Counted from the first letter of the stretch, positions 35,530-44,971 are shown. The stretch: 64,000 nt of DNA from Chryseobacterium sp. CH25 (GCF_004119455.1 NZ_NRQT01000015.1:1-64000); one strand, 5' to 3'. The notes: generated from the letters alone by a model not told the origin. Translations and numbers: made by a program.

Positions 35530-35564
35530 CAAAAATACGATTTTTCAGGGCTTTATAAAACAAA
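35530..35564 (-). promoter_or_regulatory. Promoter of the polyprenyl synthase gene
   Basis: The minus strand has TTTG (35564-35561), a 23-base spacer and TATTTTTG (35537-35530). The spacer is at the long end of the accepted range. Confidence 0.5.
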
Positions 35565-35590
35565 AAACTTTGTACAATGGACAAAGTTTT
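35560..35590 (-). terminator. Terminator of the small lipoprotein gene
   Basis: AAAACTTTGT (35564-35573) pairs with ACAAAGTTTT (35581-35590), and T follows on the minus strand. It lies 82 bases after the stop at 35673. Confidence 0.65.
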
Positions 35591-35672
35591 CTGCCATAAA
35601 AGAAAGTATCATACTCAACTGAAGTAATTTCTTTTATTTAATCTGATAATACCAGTTAGGTAAATATTTAAT

Positions 35673-36008
35673 TTACTTATAAGGCTTTCCTCCACAATAC
35701 CAATCATACCTGATAATAGTATCTTTTTTATGAATAGCAAGTTCCAATCTTCCCTCTCTTTTCATTATTGTATCTCCCGTTTCAACTTCGTTATAATCAA
35801 AAAGCCAATTATTATGAACCATAATTTTTGACTTTTCATTTGTTATGGGATCATAACCTGTAATTTTGATCCATGTGTTATCTATACTTGATTCTCCCAC
35901 AATCAAATTATATTCATCAGGATAGTATGCCTGTTTCACATTATTGCAATCTGGTTCCCCACATGCAGATACCAACATCAACAAGCTTAAAAAAATAAAT
36001 ATTTTCAT
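35673..36008 (-). CDS. Small lipoprotein of unknown function
   Basis: A 111-residue protein with lipobox VSAC (C16). The mature part is acidic at the start (GEPDCNN) and predicted to be mostly beta. It contains two further cysteines (PDC and WYCGG) that could pair. No family is recognised. It lies between the polyprenyl synthase and the phosphate-transport pair and is not clearly linked to either. Confidence 0.65.
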   Translation of the reverse strand: MKIFIFLSLLMLVSACGEPDCNNVKQAYYPDEYNLIVGESSIDNTWIKITGYDPITNEKSKIMVHNNWLFDYNEVETGDTIMKREGRLELAIHKKDTIIRYDWYCGGKPYK

Positions 36009-36068
36009 AATTTAATCTAATTGAGGTCAAGGACCAAAATTTCTTTTAAACCAACTTAAAAAAACAAA

Positions 36069-36094
36069 AAACTTTGCCCTTTTGGACAAAGTTT
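36069..36094 (-). terminator. Terminator of the Pit/DUF47 operon
   Basis: AAACTTTG (36069-36076) pairs with CAAAGTTT (36087-36094), with T-rich sequence following on the minus strand. It starts 24 bases after the transporter stop. Confidence 0.75.
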
Positions 36095-36117
36095 ATATGA
36101 TAATTGTGATTTTTCTC

Positions 36118-37260
36118 TTAGGAAAGGAAAGTTACAATAAGATAAGTGATACCAGCTACTAATGCTGAGATTGGAATGGTTAATACCCAAGCCCAAAGTA
36201 AGCTTACTGTAATACCCCATCTTACCGCTGAAATTCTTTTCGTTAATCCTACCCCGATGATAGAACCTGTAATGGTGTGTGTTGTAGATACAGGAATACC
36301 GAAGTGATCTGTGATAAATAAAGTAATTGCTCCTGCAGTTTCTGCACTTACTCCTTCTAATGAAGTTACTTTAGTGATCTTTGTTCCCATTGTTTTGATG
36401 ATCTTCCAACCACCGCTCATTGTTCCTAATGCAATGGCAATAAAGGATACTAAAGGAACCCAGATATAGTGCTGTGCAAAGTAATCAAAACGTTCTGCAG
36501 AAGGAACATTCAGATACTGTACATCCTGAAGCATATTTACGTGATAGTAAATTACAGCTGCTCCAATGATCCCCATTACCTTCTGAGCATCATTCAAACC
36601 GTGACCTAAGCTGAATAAAGCTGAAGAAGCCAACTGAAGTCTTTTGAAAGACTGATCTGCTTTGTGCGGGTTCGATTTTTTATAAAGGTGAACAATAATT
36701 AATGTAATAATGATCGAGATAATCATCCCTATGATCGGCGCCATGAAAATGAACAGGAAAATAGGAATTACTTTATCAAACTTTACAACACTCTGGTGAG
36801 TAACCTGGCTCATCGCTTCCTTAGCTGTATCCCAGAATCCAAGTCCCGGTTGTGCTGCTGCCACATCATGATAATCCATCATAAAAGCATGCATTAAAGC
36901 TGCTCCCAGGAATCCACCAATCAGGGTGTGTGATGATGAGGAAGGAATTCCAAACCACCATGTTAATAGGTTCCAGGCAATGGCTGCCACCAAACCGGAA
37001 AATATAACTTCAAGCGTGATAAAATTCTCGTTAACTGTTTTGGCAATTGTATTACCAATTTTGAATTCTCCAATAATGTAAGCAGCAATAAAGAAAGCTG
37101 CGAAGTTCCAAAGAGCTGCCCAAAGTACAGCCTGGAATGGAGTTAAAACTTTTGTAGATACGATAGTTGCAATCGAGTTGGCTGCATCATGGAAACCATT
37201 GATATAATCAAAGATTAACGCCAACGCAATAATAACTACAAGTAAAATCGGAAATTCCAT
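36118..37260 (-). CDS. Inorganic phosphate transporter, PiT family
   Basis: A 380-residue inner-membrane transporter with about ten helices. The two inverted PiT signatures are GFHDAANSIATIVSTKVL near 22 and GHGLNDAQKVMG in the second half, with PVSTTHTITGSIIGVG near the end. It imports phosphate with a cation. It is the second gene of a two-gene operon with the DUF47 protein, a standard pairing in which the DUF47 protein is thought to regulate the transporter. Confidence 0.95.
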   Translation of the reverse strand: MEFPILLVVIIALALIFDYINGFHDAANSIATIVSTKVLTPFQAVLWAALWNFAAFFIAAYIIGEFKIGNTIAKTVNENFITLEVIFSGLVAAIAWNLLTWWFGIPSSSSHTLIGGFLGAALMHAFMMDYHDVAAAQPGLGFWDTAKEAMSQVTHQSVVKFDKVIPIFLFIFMAPIIGMIISIIITLIIVHLYKKSNPHKADQSFKRLQLASSALFSLGHGLNDAQKVMGIIGAAVIYYHVNMLQDVQYLNVPSAERFDYFAQHYIWVPLVSFIAIALGTMSGGWKIIKTMGTKITKVTSLEGVSAETAGAITLFITDHFGIPVSTTHTITGSIIGVGLTKRISAVRWGITVSLLWAWVLTIPISALVAGITYLIVTFLS

Positions 37261-37283
37261 TTTTTGCTATGTATTGTTATCTT

Positions 37284-37922
37284 TTAGGCGTATTTAATCA
37301 TGATGTTCTCAATTGTATTGGCAACATCTTCTGCTTTATCCGTTACGATTTCAAGATAGTTCAATACCGATGAAACTTTAATAATGTTGATGGCATCATT
37401 AGTTTCGAATAAATCTACCATTGAGTTAGAAAGCAGGTCATCTGCAATGTTCTCAATAGAGTTTACTTTAATACAAGCTTCTTTCACCTGCTCCATGTTC
37501 TTAAACCCTTTAAGATTTTTCATTGCATTCTGGATTTCAAGACATGCTTTGTGAATCAATAGAGAGAAATCTGAATAAGCTTTCATCTCAGGAGATTTAT
37601 ATAAGAAAATATATTTTGTAGAAGCATAGATATAATCTGCGATATCATCTAATCCTGTTGCCAATGTGTGAATATCTTCACGGTCAAAAGGAGTAATGAA
37701 GTTTTTTCCCAGTTCTACGAAGATTTCGTGAGTAAGCTCGTCATTTTTATGTTCGAAATCACTCATTTTTTTCAACATTGAATCGTCGTTAAGATCAAAA
37801 TCTTTGATTCCGTGGTTGAATTCTTCAGACATTGCAACTAGGTTTTCAGTTACCTTTTCAAAAAGTACAAAGAAGATTTTATCTTTTGGTTGAAAAGCGT
37901 GGAAAATATTACCAATTCCCAT
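37284..37922 (-). CDS. DUF47 (PhoU-like) partner of the phosphate transporter
   Basis: A 212-residue helical cytosolic protein of the TIGR00153/DUF47 family. Its two-fold PhoU-like helical repeat includes FEHKNDELTHEIFVEL and FDREDIHTLATGLDDIADYIY, with metal-binding Glu/Asp positions. It is predicted to gate or stabilise the adjacent PiT transporter. It precedes the transporter by 23 bases. Confidence 0.93.
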   Translation of the reverse strand: MGIGNIFHAFQPKDKIFFVLFEKVTENLVAMSEEFNHGIKDFDLNDDSMLKKMSDFEHKNDELTHEIFVELGKNFITPFDREDIHTLATGLDDIADYIYASTKYIFLYKSPEMKAYSDFSLLIHKACLEIQNAMKNLKGFKNMEQVKEACIKVNSIENIADDLLSNSMVDLFETNDAINIIKVSSVLNYLEIVTDKAEDVANTIENIMIKYA

Positions 37923-38023
37923 TTTTTAGTATTTATAATTCGTGTGCAAATTTCTTAAAAAAGGATCGCCCATGAAACTATATAACATTAAGTTTTGTTA
38001 ACATTCGCTTATCCACTGATTAC

Positions 38024-38055
38024 CAAATAAAAAAACCGACATTATTGCCGGTTTT
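38024..38055 (-). terminator. Terminator of the DEAD-box helicase gene
   Basis: AAAACCG (38032-38038) pairs with CGGTTTT (38049-38055), followed on the minus strand by T-rich sequence; it starts 19 bases after the stop. Confidence 0.85.
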
Positions 38056-38073
38056 GTATGGTATAAAAAGAGA

Positions 38074-39774
38074 TTAGTTAGCTACTTCAGCTCTCATATC
38101 TTTTCCTTTAAATTTCATAGACTGAATGTTACTTAAAACATTGTCTTTGAATGATTTTTCAACTTCAAAGAAAGAGAATTTCTCAAGGATCTCGATATCT
38201 CCAATTTCAGCTCTTTTCTTGGTTTTTCCACCAGCAGTAGCTTTGTTGATAATATCTAAAACATCAAGTTTCTTCAAGTGGTCTTTTTTACCAAGGTTGA
38301 AGAAGAATCTAACCATGTTTTCATCTTTTCTTCTTGGTTTTCCACCACGGTCTCTGTCTCTACGCTCTCCTCTGTCTCTATCTCTGTCGCGACCTCTATC
38401 TCTGTCTCTATCACGTCCACGATCTCTTCTTGAGTAATCATCATCTCTGCTGCTTAATTTCTGCTCAACAAGATCATGTTTGTCTTTGTAATATAAAGCA
38501 AGATCCTTCAATTGGAACTGTAACAACTGGTGTACAAGTTCTTCTTTTGTGAAGTTGCTTAGATCCGGGATTAAGCTGTCATCAAATTCAAAAAGATCTT
38601 CGTGCTCTGTGAATAGTTTTTCGAAAACACCTCCAACCTGAGCTTTGATAATCTGATCTCCTGTAGGGATAAATCTTTCGTGAATCTCAATTTTAGTAGC
38701 AGATTTGATCTGTTTCAACTTTCTGCTTTCTTCAGGCTTAATTAAAGCCATAGAAATACCGTCTTTACCAGCTCTACCTGTTCTTCCACTTCTGTGAACG
38801 AATACTTCAGGATCATCAGGTAAAGAGAAGTGGATAACGTGAGTCAGAGAGTTCACATCTAATCCTCTTGCTGCAACGTCTGTTGCTACAAGGATATCGA
38901 TGTTTTTCAATCTGAATTTCTTCATTACCGTATCTCTCTGCGCCTGAGAAAGGTCTCCGTGAAGGGCATCAGCTGCATAACCGTTCTGCATTAAGAAATC
39001 TGCAACTTCCTGAGTTTCCATTCTTGTTCTACAGAAGATGATGGAATACTGATTAGGGTTTGCATCAATTAATCTTTTTAATGCTTCTTTTTTCTGACGG
39101 TATCCTACCACATAATATTCGTGCGTAATGTTCTTCTTCACTTCGTTGATAGAACCTACTGAAATACGGTGTGGCTTTGTAAGATAGTTTTTGGAAATTC
39201 TTTCCACCTCTTTATTCATCGTAGCCGAGAATAAGAAAGTCTGTTTTGTTTCCGGAGTTTCGCTTAGAATGGTTTCCAATTCGTCTTTGAATCCCATTGA
39301 AAGCATTTCATCAGCTTCATCTAATACTAACCAATGAATTGCAGAAAAATCTAATGCTTTTCTGTTGATAAGGTCAATAACCCTACCTGGAGTTCCCACA
39401 ATAATCTGTGGTTTCTCTTTTAAAGATCTCATTTGCTCTACAATACTACTTCCACCATAAACCGCAGTAGTTTTGATGTTCATGTATTTAGAGTAATTCT
39501 TTATGTCTTTAGAAATCTGAAGACATAATTCCCGTGTCGGACAAAGCACCAATAATTGGATTTTGCGACTCGTATCGTCAATCATATCCAAAATCGGAAG
39601 CGAAAACGCTGCTGTTTTGCCTGTCCCTGTCTGCGCAAGTGCGATCAAGTCGCGAATATCTGAAAGAATAAAAGGGATAGTCTGTTTTTGGATTTCTGTT
39701 GGGCTTTCGTAGCCCAGTTCGCCAATTGCCTTAAGAATATCAGGACTTAAACTGGTTTCCGTAAATAAATTCAT
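38074..39774 (-). CDS. DEAD-box RNA helicase, DeaD/CsdA-like with DbpA domain
   Basis: A 566-residue helicase. The core (1-370) carries AQTGTGKT, DEAD (VLDEADEML), SAT and HRSGRTGRAG. Next come a helical dimer region, a low-complexity Arg/Asp stretch (about 430-472, repeats of RDRDRDRG), and a C-terminal DbpA RNA-binding domain (about 478-560). This architecture fits cold-shock helicases that unwind rRNA. The RD-rich repeat makes the DNA at 38340-38440 look like a simple tandem repeat, but it is coding. Confidence 0.94.
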   Translation of the reverse strand: MNLFTETSLSPDILKAIGELGYESPTEIQKQTIPFILSDIRDLIALAQTGTGKTAAFSLPILDMIDDTSRKIQLLVLCPTRELCLQISKDIKNYSKYMNIKTTAVYGGSSIVEQMRSLKEKPQIIVGTPGRVIDLINRKALDFSAIHWLVLDEADEMLSMGFKDELETILSETPETKQTFLFSATMNKEVERISKNYLTKPHRISVGSINEVKKNITHEYYVVGYRQKKEALKRLIDANPNQYSIIFCRTRMETQEVADFLMQNGYAADALHGDLSQAQRDTVMKKFRLKNIDILVATDVAARGLDVNSLTHVIHFSLPDDPEVFVHRSGRTGRAGKDGISMALIKPEESRKLKQIKSATKIEIHERFIPTGDQIIKAQVGGVFEKLFTEHEDLFEFDDSLIPDLSNFTKEELVHQLLQFQLKDLALYYKDKHDLVEQKLSSRDDDYSRRDRGRDRDRDRGRDRDRDRGERRDRDRGGKPRRKDENMVRFFFNLGKKDHLKKLDVLDIINKATAGGKTKKRAEIGDIEILEKFSFFEVEKSFKDNVLSNIQSMKFKGKDMRAEVAN

Positions 39775-39794
39775 TAACTATTTTAAAATTTTTG

Positions 39795-39802
39795 CAAAGA
39801 TA
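39795..39802 (-). promoter_or_regulatory. -7 box upstream of the DeaD-like gene
   Basis: The minus strand reads TATCTTTG, a full TAnnTTTG match, 21 bases before the start codon. Confidence 0.55.
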
Positions 39803-40108
39803 CAACAAATATTTGACTTGTTTTTGAACAAAGTTTTAAATATGCAAACTTAAATTCAGAATCTTGTAATATTTTTTTGATTTTTTGAAAATTAAATCTA
39901 AAAAACATGCTTCAAATTGAAGAATTTCTAAACATTATTTTTTTTTATTAAATTGGATTAATTTTTTATCCATTATTTATGAATTTTCAAGAAAGCTATT
40001 ATCATTTTACTGTACAGAAGGAATTTATTTAAAAAATTTAACTTTACCATTATTGTTTTTCAATATCCTTTTTTTCAACAATTACCCTTCCTATATTTCA
40101 AAATAAAA
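39803..40108. other. A/T-rich gap without a recognised feature
   Basis: About 300 bases of very A/T-rich sequence upstream of the helicase gene on one side and behind the peptide gene on the other. I see no ORF, tRNA or convincing hairpin. It may contain upstream control sequence for the helicase. Confidence 0.5.
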
Positions 40109-40131
40109 GCTGCCTCTTTTTTGGAGACAGC
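40109..40131 (-). terminator. Terminator of the double-glycine peptide gene
   Basis: On the minus strand GCTGTCTC pairs with GAGGCAGC (one G-U) and is followed by TTTTATTTT. It lies 23 bases after the stop. Confidence 0.82.
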
Positions 40132-40153
40132 CCTGTATTGTTTTTTCCAACAA

Positions 40154-40339
40154 TTAATGGTTAGGTACACATCTTAAAAATGTAGGATCACCATTAAGTG
40201 CCTGGCAATAGCATTCATAAAGATAATTCCCACATTGCTCATCTACTTTACTGCAGTAAGATCCGCAACTGTATGAAGCTGCAGCTCCACCCTGTAATTT
40301 TTTCAAATCTGGTCTTGAAATTTTTTTTAGATTTTTCAT
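40154..40339 (-). CDS. Bacteriocin-like Cys-rich peptide with double-glycine leader
   Basis: A 61-residue precursor. The leader, MKNLKKISRPDLKKLQGG, ends in Gly17-Gly18 and has the LxxxxLxxLxGG layout cut by C39-type peptidases of ABC exporters. The core of 43 residues has six cysteines at 25, 29, 36, 43, 45 and 57 (C-x3-C-x6-C-x6-C-x1-C-x11-C). It has its own promoter box and terminator. No exporter, modifying enzyme or immunity gene is adjacent. Antimicrobial or signalling roles are inferred from the architecture only. A second peptide of this kind is at 49790. Confidence 0.8.
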   Translation of the reverse strand: MKNLKKISRPDLKKLQGGAAASYSCGSYCSKVDEQCGNYLYECYCQALNGDPTFLRCVPNH

Positions 40340-40369
40340 GGTATATTAAGTTATAATAATTTGGTATCC

Positions 40370-40377
40370 CAAAGCTA
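40370..40377 (-). promoter_or_regulatory. -7 box of the peptide gene
   Basis: The minus strand reads TAGCTTTG, a TAnnTTTG match, 31 bases upstream of the start codon at 40339. Confidence 0.5.
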
Positions 40378-40506
40378 AAAAACATAACTCCCAACTGCGT
40401 GAACCCTATTTTAATTTTTGGTAAACGCAACTTTATTTTTTAACTTCGTCTAAAATACATTTCACAACATCTTTCTTTACAACCATTAACCAATCAATAT
40501 CACAAA

Positions 40507-41169
40507 ATGAATACAATACAACCAAAAACGTTTGCATTTTTAAAAGAATTATCCACCAACAATAACCGTGAATGGTTCAATGAAAATAAAAGCCTGTATA
40601 CAGAATCTCAGAGTAATGTTATTGAATTTTTAGATGATCTTATCCGAGAAATGTCAGATTTTGATGAAGAGCTTGCTAAAATTGACAGTAAAAAAGCATT
40701 ATTCAGGATTTACCGTGATACCCGATTTTCAAAGGATAAATCACCCTACAAAACTAATTTCGGAGCCTCTCTTGGAATGGGAAAAGGAAACCAGAAAGGT
40801 GGCTATTATCTTCATATGGAGCCCGGCAAATCTTTTCTGGCTGGTGGAATTTATATGCCTGAATCTTCCGTTTTAAAAGAAGTCCGAAAGGAAGTTTCTC
40901 TATATGCTGATGATTTTCTTAAAATTCTAAACCATAAAGAATTCAAAAAACATTTCCCTGAACTGGATCAGGATGATAAGCTGAAAAAAGTTCCTCAGGG
41001 ATTCGATAAGGAAGATCCTATGGCTGAATATTTAAAGCTTAAAAACTTCATAGTTCTTTATCATTTGAAAGACGAAGAGGTTCTGGATAAAAATGCAGTG
41101 AAAAATATGAGTAAGATCTTTAAACTGATGAAACCGTTTAATGATTTTCTAAATACACCATTTAACTGA
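40507..41169 (+). CDS. DUF2461 family protein
   Basis: A 220-residue cytosolic protein of the TIGR02453/DUF2461 family, with the starting block FLKELSTNNNREWFNENKSLY and the conserved RIYRDTRFSKDKSPYKTNFGA and GGYYLHMEPGKSFLAGGIYMP. The family is widespread and of unknown function. It is a single gene with no clear partner. Confidence 0.9.
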   Translation: MNTIQPKTFAFLKELSTNNNREWFNENKSLYTESQSNVIEFLDDLIREMSDFDEELAKIDSKKALFRIYRDTRFSKDKSPYKTNFGASLGMGKGNQKGGYYLHMEPGKSFLAGGIYMPESSVLKEVRKEVSLYADDFLKILNHKEFKKHFPELDQDDKLKKVPQGFDKEDPMAEYLKLKNFIVLYHLKDEEVLDKNAVKNMSKIFKLMKPFNDFLNTPFN

Positions 41170-41478
41170 TCCTTCAGTACATTTATCTAATAATACAAGC
41201 TATCCGAAGTAAAACATCCCTATTCTATTACTGAACAGGGTTATCACGATCTATCTCTTTAAAAAGACTTTCTGTTTATTATTTTTCCAATATTAATAAA
41301 ATTTGAAAGCAGTGAAAACCCCTATAATCTTTACAACAATCCATACTGTAAGACGTTTCTGTGACAAATTTCAAATTCATTAGAAATTAAACGCTTACAA
41401 AACAGACCACAAAGTCTTTCAGCTGAGAATCAGATTATTATATTTAACATTTTTTAAGATAAGTTTTACATTTTTACG
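41170..41478. other. Gap before the glycan genes
   Basis: About 310 bases with no convincing ORF, RNA gene or strong hairpin. Its right end carries the promoter of the FkbM gene. Confidence 0.5.
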
Positions 41479-41486
41479 TATCTTTG
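41479..41486 (+). promoter_or_regulatory. -7 box of the FkbM/flippase operon
   Basis: TATCTTTG is a full TAnnTTTG match, 21 bases before the chosen start at 41508. An upstream in-frame start at 41484 lies inside this box and is rejected. Confidence 0.6.
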
Positions 41487-41507
41487 CTGTTCGTCAAAAA
41501 GCTAAGG

Positions 41508-42302
41508 ATGTCTTTATACCAAAAAATTGCAGAAAAACTACAATATATAAGTCCGGATTTTTATAAGAAAAGATATTTTAAAACCTTAAATAATCTTAAT
41601 AAAGATAATTTTTCGGAACGCAATGTAGAACCGGAACTGGTATGGATCAAAGAATACCTTCCAAAAAATGCTGTAATACTGGACATTGGTGCTAATGTTG
41701 GAACTTTCCTTTATCAACTGGAAAACAAGCTGGATCATGAACATATCTATGCTTTTGAGCCAAACAAAAAGCTTTATACCAGACTTAAAAGACTGTTCCC
41801 ACATATGAGGGTACTTCCTTTGGCTCTTTCTGACGAAAATACAATTGCGGAATTCAAAGTTCCCATTATCAACGGAAAAACCATCGCTTCCCGTGGAACC
41901 TTAAACACTGCTTACAAAGAAAAAGGCGAAGAGAAAAGCTATACTGAGAAAGTAAAGGTTATTAAACTGGACGAATGGGCTGCTCTGGAACACTTCAACA
42001 GACTGGATTTTATTAAAATAGACGTTGAAGGCAATGAAATAAAGACTCTTTCGGGAGCTAAAGAAACCATCAGACAGTTTATGCCTACCTTAATGGTTGA
42101 GATGGAACAAAGGCACCACCAAACACCCATATGGAATGAGATATCTGAAGTACAGAGTTGGGGATATGAAGTAAAATATCTGAACAGGAACAGTTTTACT
42201 CTGGAGACTCTTACAGAAGACATTCTTTTACAAAATACAAACGACGAAAAAAATAAAACTCAGTACATCAACAATATTATTTTTATACCTAAAAACCCTT
42301 AA
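41508..42302 (+). CDS. FkbM-family methyltransferase
   Basis: A 264-residue SAM-dependent methyltransferase. Motif I is VILDIGANVGTF near 54-65, YAFEPNKKLY follows, and the FkbM block FIKIDVEGNEIKTLSGA is near 165. The family methylates sugar or polyketide hydroxyls. The context with a flippase and two glycosyltransferases suggests O-methylation of a surface glycan. The flippase gene follows after 9 bases. Confidence 0.9.
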   Translation: MSLYQKIAEKLQYISPDFYKKRYFKTLNNLNKDNFSERNVEPELVWIKEYLPKNAVILDIGANVGTFLYQLENKLDHEHIYAFEPNKKLYTRLKRLFPHMRVLPLALSDENTIAEFKVPIINGKTIASRGTLNTAYKEKGEEKSYTEKVKVIKLDEWAALEHFNRLDFIKIDVEGNEIKTLSGAKETIRQFMPTLMVEMEQRHHQTPIWNEISEVQSWGYEVKYLNRNSFTLETLTEDILLQNTNDEKNKTQYINNIIFIPKNP

Positions 42303-42311
42303 AACAACTTT

Positions 42312-43790
42312 ATGAGTGTAGTAGCGAGACAAGGCTTCAAATATTCCATTATCGGTTATATTGGTTTTTTGCTGGGCACAGTTTCTGCAATATTCATTTT
42401 TCCAAATGACTTTGAATTTTATGGAAAACTCCGCTACAGTATGCAGACTGCAGAAATGCTTGTCCCTTTTGTTGTTTTTGGAATTTCCTATGCTAACGTA
42501 AAGTTTTTTCATTCTTTACAGAAAGAGGGTAAAAATCAGAACATGCTGTCACTATCACTGGTTACTGTTTTGATTAACTTTCTCATATTTTCCGTCATAT
42601 TTTTTGTCCTTCCTCACTTTTACCCTAAGTTCATCCGTTCGGAAGCCTGGAAAATCAAAGGAATTATTTTACCTCTTATATTAGTCTTATCTCTTTGTGC
42701 TATTTTTAATAAATACACCTCTAACTATAAAAGAATTGTTGTTTCTAACATTTTTGATAATCTATTTCCCAAAATAGCCAATTTAGGAGCATTCTGCCTG
42801 TTCTTTTATTTTTCAATGTCTCAGAATATAGCACTGGCATTCTTCTTCGGAGTATTTGCACTGATGCTTTTCGGGTACATTTACTACACTAATAAGCTTG
42901 AGAAAATTCATTTTGACATCAGTACAGATTATTTTAAGAAAGATAATTTCTGGAAGGAATTTTTAAACTACAGTTTCTTCGGTTTTCTGGGAACGTTTGG
43001 AAATTATTTGGCGATCAACAGTTTTATGATTGGAGAATTTATGGGAATGGAAGAAAACGGTATTTATTCTGTACTGTATGCTCTTATTTCACTGATTTCT
43101 ATTCCACAATTAGGATTATTCAATATTTCAGCACCTATCATCAGTAAACATCTTGCTGACGGTGATATGGAAGGACTGGACAAGTTTCATAAAAAGACTT
43201 CATTAACTTTATATTTCCTGGGAGCAGTATTGTTTTCCTGCATCATGGTCGGATTTCCTTATCTGACTCAGTTTATGCCTAAAAACGGAGTAATGCTCAG
43301 AGAATATGAACCGGTTGTATGGATCTGGGGTTCAGCAGTTTTAATTGACCTTGCCACAGGATTTAATGGAAACATCATCTCTCTTTCAAAATATTACAGA
43401 TTCAATATTCTGGTAATGCTTTTATTAGCAGGATTGACGATTGGACTGAATTTTTATTTCATCAAGAATACTGACCTGAAACTTATTGGAATTGCTTTAT
43501 CTACAGCAATTTCCCTTACGATCTATAATGTTGTTAAAATCTTGTTTAACTATATTATGTTTAAAGTTTCACCACTAACCATTGAGATGATCTTCATTTC
43601 AATCATCTGCACTTTAGCAATTACAGTAGCCATTGTTTTACCTAATTTTGACAGCAACTTCATCAATCTGATCTACAAACCTGCTGTAGTATTAGCATTA
43701 ATCTATATCGGAAACTATTTTACAAAGATTTTCCCGATAGAAGATTATCTGAATGCGAAATTTATTAAGAGTATTTTTAAATTTAAATAA
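42312..43790 (+). CDS. Polysaccharide flippase (Wzx/MATE-like)
   Basis: A 492-residue inner-membrane protein with about 12-14 helices, of the oligosaccharide flippase/MOP superfamily. Hydrophobic segments alternate with short loops, and the N-terminal GFKYSIIGYIGFLLGTVSAIFIFP is typical. It would move lipid-linked sugar repeat units to the periplasm. It follows the FkbM gene and ends close to two converging glycosyltransferase genes. Confidence 0.88.
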   Translation: MSVVARQGFKYSIIGYIGFLLGTVSAIFIFPNDFEFYGKLRYSMQTAEMLVPFVVFGISYANVKFFHSLQKEGKNQNMLSLSLVTVLINFLIFSVIFFVLPHFYPKFIRSEAWKIKGIILPLILVLSLCAIFNKYTSNYKRIVVSNIFDNLFPKIANLGAFCLFFYFSMSQNIALAFFFGVFALMLFGYIYYTNKLEKIHFDISTDYFKKDNFWKEFLNYSFFGFLGTFGNYLAINSFMIGEFMGMEENGIYSVLYALISLISIPQLGLFNISAPIISKHLADGDMEGLDKFHKKTSLTLYFLGAVLFSCIMVGFPYLTQFMPKNGVMLREYEPVVWIWGSAVLIDLATGFNGNIISLSKYYRFNILVMLLLAGLTIGLNFYFIKNTDLKLIGIALSTAISLTIYNVVKILFNYIMFKVSPLTIEMIFISIICTLAITVAIVLPNFDSNFINLIYKPAVVLALIYIGNYFTKIFPIEDYLNAKFIKSIFKFK

Positions 43791-43817
43791 GACTTGGAAG
43801 AAAAACAGCACTAGTTT

Positions 43818-44864
43818 TCACCCTGTAATAAGGCTGTTTAATAACTGTTCTAATCTTTTTTGAACTTCTGCCCTGCTATAGCTTTTTTGAAAGTCGAAAT
43901 AGGCATCAGTAAGTTCATTCAGCTGTTCAAAGATATTTTCTTTCTCAGGTAAAATGAAATTCAGTGTTGAAGGGTAACTCTTTGGAAAAACAGCCGGTTT
44001 TCCATAGGTAATGGAATCTCCCAGATTTCCTGTCATCTTGGTTTTCCCATACGTTTCCTTTATGCTGAAAAATTCTGTTTCCTGTTGGATAGGACACCAA
44101 AGTACATCGGCTTTCTGCATCCATACTTCAAAGGCTTCCGCAGAAACCCTATTTGAAAAATAGGTTACAGAAATATTCTCCGGTAAGTTTGAAGACAATT
44201 GTTCAAGCTGCTTCAATTCTTTATCCTTTGCTTTTCCAAGGAAAATAAATTCACATTTCCGATCTGTCTTGGTCTTCTGAATGGTTGTAAAGATGTGATT
44301 ATAATCTCTCCTCTTCTGCGAAACACCACCAGGAATAGTAACCATAAGACTTTCATTCTCAGATTGAGTAAAACTTTTAGTATAAAAAAGAGACAGAAAC
44401 TGATATCTTCCGGAAACCAATGCTTCATCCAGCACTACCAGAAATCTAGATTTTTGATACACCTCTCCAGCGTACAACAATCCTTCTTTCCACCATAACT
44501 TCAGTCTGTAAATAACATCACCTTTGAACACGCTTTTTATTAAATCAAATTTTGAGGCTTTGGTAAAATTCAGATTATGAGCAATGACCGTGGTGTTATA
44601 TTTCTTTGTTATTGCCAAAAATGTATTGAAATAACGATGAACAGTTCCAATAATCACCAAATCGTATTCTCTAGTTTTCAGCTGATCTAAAATCATAGAA
44701 CTGTCAGACAAAAAGATATCTGACCCCGTTTCACGGATCTGATCTTTTATTTTTTTGGAAAAATAATAATCTACATTGAAATGTTGGGATCCTTCCATGA
44801 TATTCATGAAAGCCTGTGCTATTTCTGCGTGGGTATCTATTTCTATGTAAGCTATTTTTTTCAC
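43818..44864 (-). CDS. Glycosyltransferase-like protein (GT-B fold)
   Basis: A 348-residue soluble protein. The pattern fits a GT-B glycosyltransferase: an N-terminal Rossmann-like half (IAYIEIDTHAEIA and YDLVIIGTVHRYF), a C-terminal half with VTIPGGVSQKRRDY, a strand with CEFIFLGKAKDKEL, and an acidic/Lys block (KETYGKTKMTGNLGDSITYGKP) near the donor site. It lacks a clear EX7E motif. The assignment to a CAZy family is not possible by eye. It is convergent with the flippase gene. Confidence 0.65.
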   Translation of the reverse strand: MKKIAYIEIDTHAEIAQAFMNIMEGSQHFNVDYYFSKKIKDQIRETGSDIFLSDSSMILDQLKTREYDLVIIGTVHRYFNTFLAITKKYNTTVIAHNLNFTKASKFDLIKSVFKGDVIYRLKLWWKEGLLYAGEVYQKSRFLVVLDEALVSGRYQFLSLFYTKSFTQSENESLMVTIPGGVSQKRRDYNHIFTTIQKTKTDRKCEFIFLGKAKDKELKQLEQLSSNLPENISVTYFSNRVSAEAFEVWMQKADVLWCPIQQETEFFSIKETYGKTKMTGNLGDSITYGKPAVFPKSYPSTLNFILPEKENIFEQLNELTDAYFDFQKSYSRAEVQKRLEQLLNSLITG

Positions 44865-44883
44865 TGACTGATTGAGATTATTT

Positions 44884-44954
44884 TTTAGGTTTTGGCTAAA
44901 GCCAATGGAAATTTTATCTTTTTGTTAAACGGGCTAAAGCCCGTTCCTATTGAT
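44884..44954. repeat. GCTAAAGCC repeat, copy 2
   Basis: The words GGCTAAAGCC (about 44894) and CGGGCTAAAGCCCG (44930-44943) are separated by a T-rich spacer and followed by TTCCTATTGA, as in the other copies. It lies between the two glycosyltransferase genes. Confidence 0.78.
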
Positions 44955-44971
44955 GTTCATTTAGGTTTACA

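Noticed and set aside
38334..38552. Plus-strand ORF and simple-repeat DNA in the helicase gene
   Set aside because: The repeat is the Arg/Asp-rich low-complexity segment of the DeaD-like protein; the other frame is a shadow.
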